A DNA stretch of 64,000 nt from SIG701 sp045611685 (GCA_045611685.1 JAZKXO010000024.1:62001-126000); one strand, 5' to 3'; shown: positions 34,955 through 43,173, counted from the first letter of the stretch. Notes: generated by a model not told the origin, from the sequence alone. Translations and numbers: made by a program.

Positions 34955-36733
34955 ATGACCAACAACAAGCACATTCTCACGTGGATCGATGAAATGGCGG
35001 CCCTCACCCAGCCGGACAAGATCGTTTGGATTGACGGTTCCGAAGAACAGACCAACGCCCTGCGTGCCGAGGCCTGCTCCACCGGTGAAATCATCAAACT
35101 GAACGATGAGCTCCTTCCGAACTGCTACCTTCACCGTACGGCTGTAAACGACGTAGCGCGCGTAGAAGGCAGAACGTTCATCTGCACCTCCAAAAAAGAA
35201 GATGCAGGCAGCATCAACAACTGGATGGCACCGGCTGAATGCTATGAGAAGCTCTCTAAGCTCTATCGCGGCTCCATGAAGGGACAGACCATGTACGTTA
35301 TCCCCTACGCCATGGGTCAGGTCGGTTCTTCCTTTGCCAAGTACGGCATTGAGCTTACCGACTCTATCTACGTCGTTTTGAACATGCTTATCATGACCCG
35401 CGCCGGCAAGCATGTGCTTGAGGCTATGGGTGATGATGAAGGCTTCATCAAGGGTCTCCACGCAAGAGCTGATCTTGATGAGGAAAACCGCTACATCTGC
35501 CACTTCCCCGAGGATAACACCATCTGGAGTGTAAACTCCGGCTACGGCGGAAACGTTCTGCTCGGCAAGAAGTGCTTTGCTCTCCGCATTGCTTCTTATC
35601 TCGGCCGCAAGGAAGGCTGGATGGCTGAACATATGCTGATCCTCGGCGTCGAGACTCCCGAAGGCGAGACGAAATATATCTCGGCCGCTTTCCCGTCCGC
35701 ATGCGGCAAAACCAACCTCGCCATGCTGATTCCGCCGGAGATCTACAAGAACAAGGGCTACAAGGTATGGTGTGTCGGTGACGATATTGCATGGCTGCGC
35801 GTCGGCGAGGACGGCAGACTGTGGGCTGTCAACCCCGAGAACGGCTTCTTCGGCGTTGCCCCCGGCACCAACGAAAAGTCCAACCCGAACGCTCTGCACA
35901 CCGCACAGCGCGACACCATCTTCACGAATGTCGTACACGATCTCGATACCAACACCGTTTGGTGGGAAGGCCTCAACGACAACCCGCCGAAGAACGCGAT
36001 TGACTGGAGAGGCAATCCCTGGGACTTCACTAAGTACGACAAGAACAATAAGGCAGCAACCGCAGGCGCGCATCCGAACTCCCGCTTTACCGCAATGGCT
36101 GAAAACTGCCCCTGCATCTCCGATAAGTTCAACGATCCCGCCGGTGTTCCGATCTCCGCTATCGTATTCGGCGGCCGCCGCGCCAAGACTGCTCCGCTGG
36201 TATATCAGTCCTTTAACTGGCAGCACGGTACGTTTGTCGGCTCCATTATGGCTTCCGAGACTACTGCTGCAGCCGCAGGTGCTGTCGGCGTAGTTCGCCG
36301 CGATCCTATGGCAATGCGCCCGTTCGTCGGCTACAACATGGGTGATTACTTCGCACACTGGCTGAACATGGGCAAAAACATCCCGAACGCTCCGAAGATC
36401 TTCCACGTCAACTGGTTCCGTACCGACGACGAAGGCAACTTCATCTGGCCCGGCTTCGGCGACAACATGCGCGTTCTTATGTGGATCCTCGCTCGCTGTG
36501 AAGGCAAGGTGGACGCTGTGGAAACCGCCATCGGCTACGTCCCGAAGGCCGAGGACATCAACATCGAAGGACTCGATATCACGATCGATACGATCCGCGA
36601 TCTCCTTTCCGTTGATACCAAGTCCTGGAAAGAGGATATTTCTAATATCAAGGAATTCTACGAGCTCGTCGGCGACCGCGTACCCGCAGAACTCAAAGAA
36701 GAGCTTGCTGCTCTCGAAGCACGCCTCGGTTGA
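34955..36733 (+). CDS. pckG: Phosphoenolpyruvate carboxykinase (GTP)
   Basis: Interconverts oxaloacetate plus GTP and PEP plus CO2. The GTP-type family is shown by FPSACGKTNLAMLIPP (P-loop), WCVGDDIAWLRVGEDGR (metal-binding GDD), AVNPENGFFGVAPGTN and the length of 592 residues; the ATP-type enzyme is shorter and lacks these. The start is the ATG at 34955 with CAGGAG eight bases upstream; the longer frame upstream would run through the promoter. Codon choice is strongly biased, suggesting high expression. In gut anaerobes PEPCK usually fixes CO2 on PEP towards oxaloacetate and succinate/propionate or aspartate; direction here is inference. Monocistronic, with a strong terminator. Confidence 0.97.
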   Translation: MTNNKHILTWIDEMAALTQPDKIVWIDGSEEQTNALRAEACSTGEIIKLNDELLPNCYLHRTAVNDVARVEGRTFICTSKKEDAGSINNWMAPAECYEKLSKLYRGSMKGQTMYVIPYAMGQVGSSFAKYGIELTDSIYVVLNMLIMTRAGKHVLEAMGDDEGFIKGLHARADLDEENRYICHFPEDNTIWSVNSGYGGNVLLGKKCFALRIASYLGRKEGWMAEHMLILGVETPEGETKYISAAFPSACGKTNLAMLIPPEIYKNKGYKVWCVGDDIAWLRVGEDGRLWAVNPENGFFGVAPGTNEKSNPNALHTAQRDTIFTNVVHDLDTNTVWWEGLNDNPPKNAIDWRGNPWDFTKYDKNNKAATAGAHPNSRFTAMAENCPCISDKFNDPAGVPISAIVFGGRRAKTAPLVYQSFNWQHGTFVGSIMASETTAAAAGAVGVVRRDPMAMRPFVGYNMGDYFAHWLNMGKNIPNAPKIFHVNWFRTDDEGNFIWPGFGDNMRVLMWILARCEGKVDAVETAIGYVPKAEDINIEGLDITIDTIRDLLSVDTKSWKEDISNIKEFYELVGDRVPAELKEELAALEARLG

Positions 36734-36756
36734 TTTAATTAAATTAATCAGAAAAA

Positions 36757-36788
36757 GAAAAGTGCAACTCGTTTGAGTTGCACTTTTT
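36757..36788. terminator. Bidirectional terminator between pckG and hydroxyacid dehydrogenase
   Basis: Stem AAAGTGCAACTC / GAGTTGCACTTT with a GTTT loop, A-run before and T-run after; serves both converging genes. Confidence 0.93.
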
Positions 36789-36790
36789 TA

Positions 36791-37768
36791 TTACAGTTCC
36801 ACTCGGCAACGGATCTCTCCGGCAAAAAAAGCACGTATGTTCTCCGCAATCTCGTCGATGCACCGCTGACGGGATTCAACGGCACCCCACGCCATATGCG
36901 GCGTCAGACACACGTTCGGAAGATCTCGAATCGCATAAAGCGGATTGGTAGTTGGTAATGGCTCTTCCGTATACACGTCAATACCAATACCGCCGAGTCT
37001 ACCGTCGCGTACAGCCTCTGCGAGCGCCGCTTCATCCGTAACGGCACCGCGTGCCACGTTTACGAAAACGGCGGACGGCTTCATCATAGCGATGCGCTCT
37101 TGGGAAATGAGTCCGCGCGTTTCGTCATTGAGCGGCGTGTGGACGGTGATCACATCGGATTCGCGGCACAGGGTATCAATATCGACCGTGGGATAGTCCG
37201 GATCTTCCCGCCGACGGCAAACAATGACGCGGCACCCGAACGCCTCGGCGATCCTTGCAACTTTCTTGCCGATATTCCCCGCACCGACGATCCCCCATGT
37301 TTTGCCAGCGAGTTCGTGAAACGCCGGATACAAGCGATTCGCGACGCCGGACGCTGAATACGAGCCGTTTTTTACAAATTCGGTAAACGAGCCCAGCTGA
37401 AACACAAGCTGCAAAACGAGCGCCACGGTAAGTTGGGCAACGCTGTCCGTCGAATACCCAAGAACGTTACAAACGCCGATTCCACGGCTTCGACAGTACG
37501 AAAGGTCGATATTGTCGTACCCCGTAGCGGCAACGCAGATATGGCGGAGATTCCGAGCTCCTGCAAGATTCTTTTCATTCAGTTTGATTTTGTTTACGAT
37601 AACGACCTCTGCATCACTAATGCGATCCGCGACCTCATCGGGGGACGTACACTGATAAACCGTCAGATCCGTACATTTTTCGATCGAGGCGAAAGAAATG
37701 TCGTTCCCGAGCGTGGCGCCGTCCAGAATCACGGCACGAACGGGTGAGGCGTTTTTCGTGTCTTTCAT
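36791..37768 (-). CDS. D-2-hydroxyacid dehydrogenase (glycerate/phosphoglycerate dehydrogenase-like)
   Basis: NAD-dependent dehydrogenase of the D-isomer 2-hydroxyacid family, 325 residues. Rossmann loop GIVGAGNIGKKVARIAEAFG; VARGAVTDEAAL and GIDVYTEEPL with the catalytic arginine, glutamate and histidine regions (LTPHMAWG carries the histidine). Closest in outline to hydroxypyruvate/glycerate dehydrogenases; lactate or other 2-ketoacid substrates cannot be excluded. It overlaps hslO by four bases (ATGA) and is probably cotranscribed with it. Confidence 0.9.
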   Translation of the reverse strand: MKDTKNASPVRAVILDGATLGNDISFASIEKCTDLTVYQCTSPDEVADRISDAEVVIVNKIKLNEKNLAGARNLRHICVAATGYDNIDLSYCRSRGIGVCNVLGYSTDSVAQLTVALVLQLVFQLGSFTEFVKNGSYSASGVANRLYPAFHELAGKTWGIVGAGNIGKKVARIAEAFGCRVIVCRRREDPDYPTVDIDTLCRESDVITVHTPLNDETRGLISQERIAMMKPSAVFVNVARGAVTDEAALAEAVRDGRLGGIGIDVYTEEPLPTTNPLYAIRDLPNVCLTPHMAWGAVESRQRCIDEIAENIRAFFAGEIRCRVEL

Positions 37769-38652
37769 TTCTTCATATCCTTTCGCGCCGCGAGAATCTC
37801 CTCGCCTGTAAACACATATTTCTCATGGCAAAAGCGGCATTCTGTCTCAATCGGCTTTCCGTCTGACACAATCTCGGCGATATCCGCCTCACTCATGCTC
37901 ACGAGCGCGCGTTTGTATTTATCCCGCTCGCACGTGCAAGTGTAAGCGATATCTATTTCATCAAAATAATCAAACGGTATTCCTTCGAACACCATTTCAA
38001 TAATCTCGGCAGGGGTATGCCCTACCTCGATGAGCTTCGACACGGAGCCAAGAGCGGTAACGTTCTTCTCGATCTGCGGAATCAGCGCCTCATCCGCCCC
38101 CGGAAGGAGCTGGAGAAGAAATCCGCCCGCGGCTTTTGGGGAATTGTCCGTATTCGCGCGTACGCCAAGTGCACAGACAGTCGGCGTTTGTTCGCTCGTG
38201 GCATAATATTCGGAAATATCGTCTCCGATCTCACCCGTTACGATCGGAGAGATGCCAACGTACGGCTCGCCCGTTCCGAAATCACGGATAATTCCGAGAG
38301 ATCCGCGGCCGACAGCGCCGCCCACATCCAGTTTGCCAAGATCGTTCGGAGGAAGTTCCACGGAGCAGTCTTCCGCATATCCGCGCACATTGCCCTTGTA
38401 ATCGCTCACACAAATGATCGTACCGGCGGGGCCGTCTCCTTTCAACTGGAGCGTGATGGTATCGGTATCATCCTTGAGAAGAGAGCCCATCAGAGACGTT
38501 ACGGTAAGACAGCGTCCAAGGGCTGCCGTCATCGTTTTTGAGGTTTTGTGTATTTCGTGCGCGCGCCGTACGATCGCGGTTGTATCCGCACACACGATCC
38601 GCACGCTTCCGTCCTCGGTCATGGCGCGCGTGAGAGTGGAGCTTTTATTCAT
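37765..38652 (-). CDS. hslO: Redox-regulated chaperone Hsp33
   Basis: Cytoplasmic holdase activated by oxidation. The 295 residues contain the N-terminal core (RAHEIHKTSKTMTAALGR) and the C-terminal zinc-binding cysteines in CTCERDKYKRAL and CRFCHEKYVF (CxC...CxxC), whose oxidation releases zinc and switches on the chaperone. GAGAGG precedes the ATG by eight bases. Own promoter at 38692-38720. Confidence 0.96.
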   Translation of the reverse strand: MNKSSTLTRAMTEDGSVRIVCADTTAIVRRAHEIHKTSKTMTAALGRCLTVTSLMGSLLKDDTDTITLQLKGDGPAGTIICVSDYKGNVRGYAEDCSVELPPNDLGKLDVGGAVGRGSLGIIRDFGTGEPYVGISPIVTGEIGDDISEYYATSEQTPTVCALGVRANTDNSPKAAGGFLLQLLPGADEALIPQIEKNVTALGSVSKLIEVGHTPAEIIEMVFEGIPFDYFDEIDIAYTCTCERDKYKRALVSMSEADIAEIVSDGKPIETECRFCHEKYVFTGEEILAARKDMKK

Positions 38653-38691
38653 AGAATTTGCCTCTCATAAATCAAACGTAGAATTTTTGAT

Positions 38692-38720
38692 ATTATACCA
38701 TTTGCCCGCGTGAATGTCAA
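38692..38720 (-). promoter_or_regulatory. Consensus promoter of hslO
   Basis: Minus strand TTGACA (38715-38720), 17-base spacer, TATAAT (38692-38697). Confidence 0.88.
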
Positions 38721-38854
38721 TAAGCCGCCCGCCTCGAACACCTCTCATCAGAGTGAAATTGTGAACAATCTTTAACGATTTAGCACGGACTGCATAAACC
38801 GCAAAATCAGCATCGATACTAACGGAGAAGAAATCAAGAAAGGATTTTGACGAT

Positions 38855-40165
38855 ATGCCGAAAAGGCGGCATATCCGAAACGGAACGGACATGAAAAATC
38901 TCCCGAAACTTCTTTTAGTATCTATTCTTACTGTATCTGTGCTCATTCCCACGGTAAGTGCGGCGATCCTATCACCCGCCCTTAACATGATTGCCAAAAA
39001 CTCCGAAATGGTAAAAAGCGGCAACACGTACTCCGGTGTTGTTTTTTCAAGCGCTGATTTCAAAAATGCAACCTCACTTACAGAAATTGACGCAATTACC
39101 GTTACTTCTCTGCCGGCGGCGGGCGCAGGGACGCTGTACCTCGGCTCTGTTCCCGTATCTGTCAATCAGACGATCTCGGGAAAGAATCTCGACAATCTGA
39201 AATTCATTCCGAGAACCGGTACAACCGACAGCAGTTTCACCTTTTCAACCGGACGCGATTATTCCGTTACCTGTCAGATGAAGATTACGGATGAAATCAA
39301 TTTTGCGCCCGTAGCGGCATCCTACGAAGATACCGTTGCCGCATGGACCCAAAAGGATATCAGCTGCTATGGCTCCCTCGATGCCTATGACCCGGAGGGC
39401 GATCCCCTTCTGTTTGAGATCGTCGATTATCCTCAGAAGGGGCTCTTGATCCTCACTGACAGCGTGCACGGCGATTTTCAGTACACGCCATACGTGGGCT
39501 GCTCGGGAAGCGACAGCTTCACCTACCGAGTCCGTGACAGTTACGGAAACTATTCGGAGACTGTCGCGGCAAACGTAACGATCTCACGTAAAAATCATAC
39601 TGTCGTTTTCTCCGATATGACCAATCACTGGGCACACGCAGCGGCGATTGAAATGACGGATAACGGTATTATGGACTACGCATCCGACGGTGAAAAAGCC
39701 GTGTTTTTGCCAGAAAAAACGGTCAACCGTGAGGAATTCCTCGTCATGGTGATGCGCGCGCTCGGCGCGGATCTTGATACCGAAAAAACGAACGTTCACA
39801 CAGTTTTCGCGGACGATGACAAGATCTCGGACAAAAATAAAGTGTATGTCAGCGCCGCGTACAACGCCGGCATTATAAATGGCAGAGACGTAAACGGCGT
39901 TCTCATGTTCTGCCCCGAAGATTCGATCACCCGTGCCGAAGCCGCCGTGATGATCAACAACATTCTCGGCGCCGAAGTACCTTTAAGCGTTTCCCTGTTT
40001 GCTGATAATGACGCAATTCCCGCTTGGGCACAGAGCGCTATGTATGCCCTCTCCGATCTCGGCATTCTCCGCGGGACAGGCGCTGGCGCGATCTCGCCTT
40101 ATTCCACGATCAACCGCGCACAAACCGCGCAAATTCTCTTTAATCTCACAGAGTACGTCAAATAA
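38855..40165 (+). CDS. SLH-domain surface protein with Ig/cadherin-like repeat
   Basis: Secreted cell-surface protein. A signal peptide (LPKLLLVSILTVSVLIPTVSA) is followed by an unassigned domain with GTLYLGSVPV, then a cadherin/Big-like repeat (NFAPVAASYEDTV; DPEGDPLLFEIVDYPQKG; GSDSFTYRVRDSYGNYSE), and three C-terminal S-layer homology repeats (VFSDMTNHWAHAAAIEM; VFADDDKISDKNKVYVSAAY; LFADNDAIPAWAQSAMYAL). SLH repeats bind pyruvylated secondary cell-wall polymers, so the N-terminal part is displayed outside. Start at 38855 has AAGAAAGGA upstream; an ATG at 38891 would place the signal peptide closer to the N-terminus and is possible. Partner or ligand unknown. Confidence 0.9.
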   Translation: MPKRRHIRNGTDMKNLPKLLLVSILTVSVLIPTVSAAILSPALNMIAKNSEMVKSGNTYSGVVFSSADFKNATSLTEIDAITVTSLPAAGAGTLYLGSVPVSVNQTISGKNLDNLKFIPRTGTTDSSFTFSTGRDYSVTCQMKITDEINFAPVAASYEDTVAAWTQKDISCYGSLDAYDPEGDPLLFEIVDYPQKGLLILTDSVHGDFQYTPYVGCSGSDSFTYRVRDSYGNYSETVAANVTISRKNHTVVFSDMTNHWAHAAAIEMTDNGIMDYASDGEKAVFLPEKTVNREEFLVMVMRALGADLDTEKTNVHTVFADDDKISDKNKVYVSAAYNAGIINGRDVNGVLMFCPEDSITRAEAAVMINNILGAEVPLSVSLFADNDAIPAWAQSAMYALSDLGILRGTGAGAISPYSTINRAQTAQILFNLTEYVK

Positions 40166-40169
40166 AAAA

Positions 40170-40199
40170 GCGGGCGCACCGAAGTGCGCCCGCAATTTT
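40170..40199. terminator. Bidirectional terminator between SLH protein and cysK
   Basis: Ten-base GC-rich stem GCGGGCGCAC / GTGCGCCCGC with a CGAA loop; A-run before it gives the T-run for cysK on the minus strand. Confidence 0.92.
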
Positions 40200-41122
40200 C
40201 ATTTATAAAGTTCTGTAGAAAGATACCGATCGCCGGCATCGGGGCAAAGAACCACGACACGTTTTCCCTCGTTCTCGGGGCGGCTCGCGACCAGGGCAGC
40301 CGCATGGAGCGCCGCGCCCGAGGAGATTCCGAGGAGAATTCCATCCTTACGGGCGGTTTCACGAGCGGCCTTGTACGATTCCTCCGCCGAAACGGGAATT
40401 ACCTCATCATAAAGCGACGTGTTGAGAACATCCGGTACGAATCCCGCACCGATCCCCTGAATTTTATGAGGACCGGCCTGACCGCCGCTCAGAATCGCAG
40501 ACGCATCCGGCTCGACGCCAATCACACGGATCGACGGATTCTTTTCTTTCAGGTATCTTCCCGTACCGCTGATCGTTCCGCCCGTGCCAATACCCGCGAC
40601 GAAAATATCGATCTCGCCATCCGTATCCTCCCAAATCTCGGGGCCTGTCGTTTCATAATGCGCCTCAGAATTGATCGGATTTCCAAACTGGTCGGGGATA
40701 AAACTGCCCGGTATAGAATCCGCCAGTTTTTTGGCGCGAGCCACCGCACCGCTCATACCCTCAGCGCCAGGCGTGAGGACGAGTTCAGCTCCATACGCCG
40801 CGAGAAGCGTGCGGCGTTCGGCGCTCATCGTATCAGGCATCGTAAGGATCACGCGATAGCCGCGTGCCGCCGCTACCGCAGCAAGACCGATGCCGGTGTT
40901 GCCGCTCGTGGGCTCAATGATCACACCGCCGGGCGCCAAAAGGCCTTGTGCCTCTGCATCGTCAATCATAGCCCGCGCGATGCGGTCCTTCGCACTTCCG
41001 GCAGGATTGAAATATTCAAGCTTTGCCACAAGCGGCACACGGATACCCCTCGATGCGGAGAAACCGCTGAGCATAACGATCGGCGTGTGTCCGATCAGGG
41101 ATTCAAGTGATTTATGTATCAT
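40199..41122 (-). CDS. cysK: Cysteine synthase (O-acetylserine sulfhydrylase)
   Basis: PLP enzyme making cysteine from O-acetylserine and sulfide, 307 residues. The PLP lysine lies in NPAGSAKDRIARAMI, the substrate loop in IIEPTSGNTGIGLA, and the phosphate-binding glycines in AGIGTGGTISGTGRYL. GGGAG precedes the ATG by nine bases. No partner cysE is nearby. A TTGACA on this strand 22 bases upstream has no matching -10. Confidence 0.96.
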   Translation of the reverse strand: MIHKSLESLIGHTPIVMLSGFSASRGIRVPLVAKLEYFNPAGSAKDRIARAMIDDAEAQGLLAPGGVIIEPTSGNTGIGLAAVAAARGYRVILTMPDTMSAERRTLLAAYGAELVLTPGAEGMSGAVARAKKLADSIPGSFIPDQFGNPINSEAHYETTGPEIWEDTDGEIDIFVAGIGTGGTISGTGRYLKEKNPSIRVIGVEPDASAILSGGQAGPHKIQGIGAGFVPDVLNTSLYDEVIPVSAEESYKAARETARKDGILLGISSGAALHAAALVASRPENEGKRVVVLCPDAGDRYLSTELYK

Positions 41123-41312
41123 TCCAACGCACTCCCTATAAAATATATTTTGTCAAATGAGGAAATACCATACTGCATAAAACGTGCGCTTTGCGGCATA
41201 CTACTATTGTACCCTTTGTGAGGCAATATCGCATGGGCGGCATATCCGCCAAAAACGGCGGTTCCTTTCCCGGAATCGGCTGTAAAACCATGGGAAGAAA
41301 GCATCACACAAT

Positions 41313-41459
41313 ATGAATAACCAGAATCAGAACAATCAGAATAACAACCAGAATAATCAGAATCAGAATAACCAGAATAAGAATCAGCAGAACCAGAACA
41401 ACCAGAACAAGAATCAGCAGAACCAGAACAACCAGAATCAGAACAACAACCAGCGCTAA
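41313..41459 (+). CDS. 48-residue Asn/Gln-only protein
   Basis: A short frame of 49 codons from ATG to TAA. The product is 27 Asn, 17 Gln, 2 Lys, 1 Arg and the initiator Met, with no hydrophobic residue after Met1. All 17 Gln codons are CAG, while Asn uses both AAT and AAC. Ten residues (NKNQQNQNNQ) occur twice in tandem. The upstream ribosome site is weak (GGGAAGAAAG, about 11 bases away), but a clean terminator follows 40 bases after the stop, which supports a real transcript. The composition is like prion-like or low-complexity disordered segments. I know of no function; a purely structural RNA or a chance repeat are alternatives. Confidence 0.6.
   Translation: MNNQNQNNQNNNQNNQNQNNQNKNQQNQNNQNKNQQNQNNQNQNNNQR
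41376..41435 (+). repeat. Tandem 30-base repeat inside the Asn/Gln frame
   Basis: Two adjacent 30-base units (41376-41405 and 41406-41435) differ only at the third base, AAT versus AAC. The copy suggests recent slippage or duplication that kept the reading frame. Confidence 0.9.
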
Positions 41460-41499
41460 TCTGCAACTGAAATTTTTTGATTTCCTGCAAATGGGTACC

Positions 41500-41530
41500 A
41501 AAAGCCACGTTTCGACGTGGCTTTTGCTTT
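41500..41530 (+). terminator. Terminator after the Asn/Gln frame
   Basis: Ten-base stem AAAAGCCACG / CGTGGCTTTT with a six-base loop followed by GCTTTT. No other plus-strand gene lies just upstream. Confidence 0.85.
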
Positions 41531-41556
41531 TAGAGAGGGTAATTTCAAAGCCGGTC

Positions 41557-41585
41557 TTGATTTCTTTCTAAAACTGTGATACAAT
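41557..41585 (+). promoter_or_regulatory. Promoter of tRNA-Arg
   Basis: TTGATT (41557-41562), 17-base spacer, TACAAT (41580-41585), placed 25 bases before the tRNA. Confidence 0.8.
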
Positions 41586-41610
41586 AGTACGCACCACAGG
41601 TGACAGATAC

Positions 41611-41687
41611 GCCCCGATAGCTCAGTAGGATAGAGCGAACGCCTCCTAAGCGTTAGGCCGCTGGTTCGACTCCAGTTCGGGGTGCCA
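41611..41687 (+). tRNA. tRNA-Arg (anticodon CCT)
   Basis: Seventy-seven bases that fold as a cloverleaf: acceptor GCCCCGA / TCGGGGT (the first pair is G-T), D stem GCTC/GAGC, anticodon stem AACGC/GCGTT with loop CTCCTAA (anticodon CCT at 41645-41647, reading AGG), T arm CTGG-TTCGACT-CCAG, discriminator G and an encoded CCA end. Confidence 0.97.
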
Positions 41688-41752
41688 CGTTTAGTATATG
41701 GTAACATAGAAACTCACCAAAGTCAATAGAATGCCAGTGATTGCGGTGCGGC

Positions 41753-41780
41753 AAAAAGAGAGCCAGTTGGCTCTCTTTTT
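41753..41780. terminator. Bidirectional terminator between tRNA-Arg and the ECF gene
   Basis: Stem AAAAAGAGAGCC / GGCTCTCTTTTT with an AGTT loop; A- and T-runs on both sides let it end both converging transcripts. Confidence 0.9.
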
Positions 41781-41782
41781 CG

Positions 41783-42319
41783 TTATTTCATAAGTTTTTT
41801 GAGAATGTTCGAAAGCGGGAGAATCAAGAGACCCGCAATAAAATTGCCGATCCCGTGGAGAACATCAAATGGGAGACCCGCCGCAATCCAGGCAAGCATT
41901 TCGGGAAAACCAAACCCATACATCAGCGCCTGTACCGGTGCGTAAAGGATTCCGAACAAAAATCCGTGGAGCGCACATAGGATTGGATATACGACGCGCG
42001 AAGCCATCGGCGGCATGGTTTTCGGCAGAAGCATAGTTACACCCCAAAGAACCGTCCATATGTACAGATACGGTATCCACCACACGGAAAATCCCGCATA
42101 GAGTCCATTAAGCAAAACAAAAATATAAATGGGAATCAATGCTTTTGTTCTGAACGCAAGAGTGTATACCATGGTAAACATCCCGACGAGGTGGATGTTC
42201 GGCAAAACTTCCATGATAATTTTGGAGCAGAACATCAGCGTTCCCAGCATGGAAAACACCGTCATCTCAAAAATACGGCGGGAACGGAATTTTGAGCGAA
42301 GATTACTTTGTGTAGACAA
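41783..42319 (-). CDS. ECF transporter substrate-binding (S) component, probably for cobalamin
   Basis: A 178-residue polytopic membrane protein with about five to six segments. The text MEVLPNIHLVGMFTMVYT and KALIPIYIFVLLNGLYAG, then LPFDVLHGIGNFIAGLL, fits the S-component family of energy-coupling factor importers, which capture vitamins and dock on a shared EcfAAT engine (not in this window). I start at a TTG at 42319, with GGAGAG ten bases upstream, overlapping the upstream lipoprotein gene by 17 bases; a longer start at 42361 would overlap by 59. Substrate: cobalamin or a related corrinoid, inferred from the riboswitch that heads the operon and the DUF4430 partner. Confidence 0.8.
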   Translation of the reverse strand: MSTQSNLRSKFRSRRIFEMTVFSMLGTLMFCSKIIMEVLPNIHLVGMFTMVYTLAFRTKALIPIYIFVLLNGLYAGFSVWWIPYLYIWTVLWGVTMLLPKTMPPMASRVVYPILCALHGFLFGILYAPVQALMYGFGFPEMLAWIAAGLPFDVLHGIGNFIAGLLILPLSNILKKLMK

Positions 42320-42731
42320 GTTCGTAGTGCTCTCCGTCCGCAATCGGTGTTGCATCCACACCCGTCATCATATATTCACCGTTTTTGAAAAAGCCCCAAT
42401 AACTCTGATCAACATCATAATCGGCGGTGATTCCGTTTACACTCTTGATATACATACCGAACTGACCCATCTCGCCGTCAATGAGCTCATGCGCAAAAAG
42501 CGCCTCTCCAAGGAATTTGGCATCTGTATAAATTGTAAACGTTATGGATTTTTCGCCCGCCTTCACCTCAACTGCAACCGCTTTTTGGCCGTTGCCAAAA
42601 GATGTATCCTCCAAATAAACGGCATTCTCCCAAAGCCCTTCCGACTTTTCGGTGTTGCCGCAAGCCACAATGCACAGTGCCATGCACAAGGGGAGGATCA
42701 CACAAATGATTCTCATAATTGTTTTTTTCAT
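42303..42731 (-). CDS. DUF4430 (transcobalamin C-terminal-like) lipoprotein
   Basis: Surface lipoprotein of 142 residues. The signal ends in the lipobox IVAC with Cys24. The mature part is one DUF4430 domain: FTIYTDAKFLGEALFAHELI, MYIKSVNGITADYD, SYWGFFKNGEYMMTGVDATP and DGEHYELVYTK. DUF4430 resembles the beta domain of transcobalamin/intrinsic factor. The ATG at 42731 has AAAGGA nine bases upstream; longer frames run into the riboswitch. It likely delivers cobalamin to the overlapping ECF S component, an inference from gene order and the riboswitch. Confidence 0.85.
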   Translation of the reverse strand: MKKTIMRIICVILPLCMALCIVACGNTEKSEGLWENAVYLEDTSFGNGQKAVAVEVKAGEKSITFTIYTDAKFLGEALFAHELIDGEMGQFGMYIKSVNGITADYDVDQSYWGFFKNGEYMMTGVDATPIADGEHYELVYTK

Positions 42732-42767
42732 TTTTTGTTTCCTTTCGTATTGAAATATCATACAAAA

Positions 42768-42797
42768 GATAAAATAAAAGCACCCTTCCGTGGGTGC
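42768..42797 (-). terminator. Riboswitch-controlled intrinsic terminator
   Basis: Minus-strand hairpin GCACCC / GGGTGC followed by TTTTATTTTATC, between the cobalamin aptamer and the lipoprotein ATG. Placed to act as the expression platform: ligand binding would favour it. Confidence 0.75.
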
Positions 42798-42859
42798 GAA
42801 TGAGGACAAAAACAAGGGATACCCCGCCGTATCCGAATCCTCAATCTCCCCCACTTTGC

Positions 42860-43020
42860 CCAAGAGACTTTTACGAGTCACAGAACGATAAGCATTCCGA
42901 CTTGAGAGATCGAGATCTCAGTTACGGTAATGGCTGTTGCCGCGGATTTGCACCGCAATTTCCTTATCCCCGCGTATGCCGTACGACACACGCGACAACG
43001 AAAGATTTCTCTTTCCGATG
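42860..43020 (-). promoter_or_regulatory. Cobalamin riboswitch
   Basis: On the minus strand the core GGTGCAAATCC (42944-42954) is preceded by GGGGATAAGG and followed by GCGGCAACAGCC and a GTAACTGAG stretch, then 3' AAGTCGGAATGC (42892-42903), matching the order of conserved blocks of the cobalamin aptamer (GGGGAA, GGTGAAATCC, GCxGxCCCGC, ACTGT, AAGTCxGGA). Boundaries are approximate. It precedes a DUF4430 lipoprotein and an ECF S component. In such leaders cobalamin binding shuts off expression. Confidence 0.87.
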
Positions 43021-43045
43021 AACTGTGTTTATTTTTTGCACATTC

Positions 43046-43074
43046 ATTATATCACGTTTTCCAAAATGTTGCAA
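43046..43074 (-). promoter_or_regulatory. Promoter of the cobalamin-uptake operon
   Basis: Minus strand TTGCAA (43069-43074), 17-base spacer, TATAAT (43046-43051). Transcription would start just before the riboswitch. Confidence 0.8.
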
Positions 43075-43173
43075 TAGTGATGCACAATTTTAACCACGTT
43101 TACAGGTTAATTTCTTCTGTAGTATGACAACAACATAGTTCACACGTAAAAAACTTAAAAGATGCCGCCATGC

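Noticed and set aside
34931..36406. A 491-codon minus-strand frame
   Set aside because: Antisense to the GTP-type PEP carboxykinase, whose biased codons keep the opposite strand open; no ribosome site or recognisable domain.
40184..41110. A 308-codon plus-strand frame
   Set aside because: Antisense to cysK, which is unambiguous; translation is Arg-rich shadow text.
41126..41155. TTGACA upstream of cysK as a promoter
   Set aside because: No -10 box lies 16-18 bases downstream on the same strand; the ribosome site occupies that space.
41313..41459. Possible CRISPR-like or satellite repeat
   Set aside because: There are no spacers of constant length between identical repeats; the pattern follows codons and keeps one frame.
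41119..41508. A minus-strand frame rich in Ser, Cys and Gly across the Asn/Gln repeat
   Set aside because: It is the complement of the AAC/CAG repeat and overlaps the cysK start; no ribosome site.
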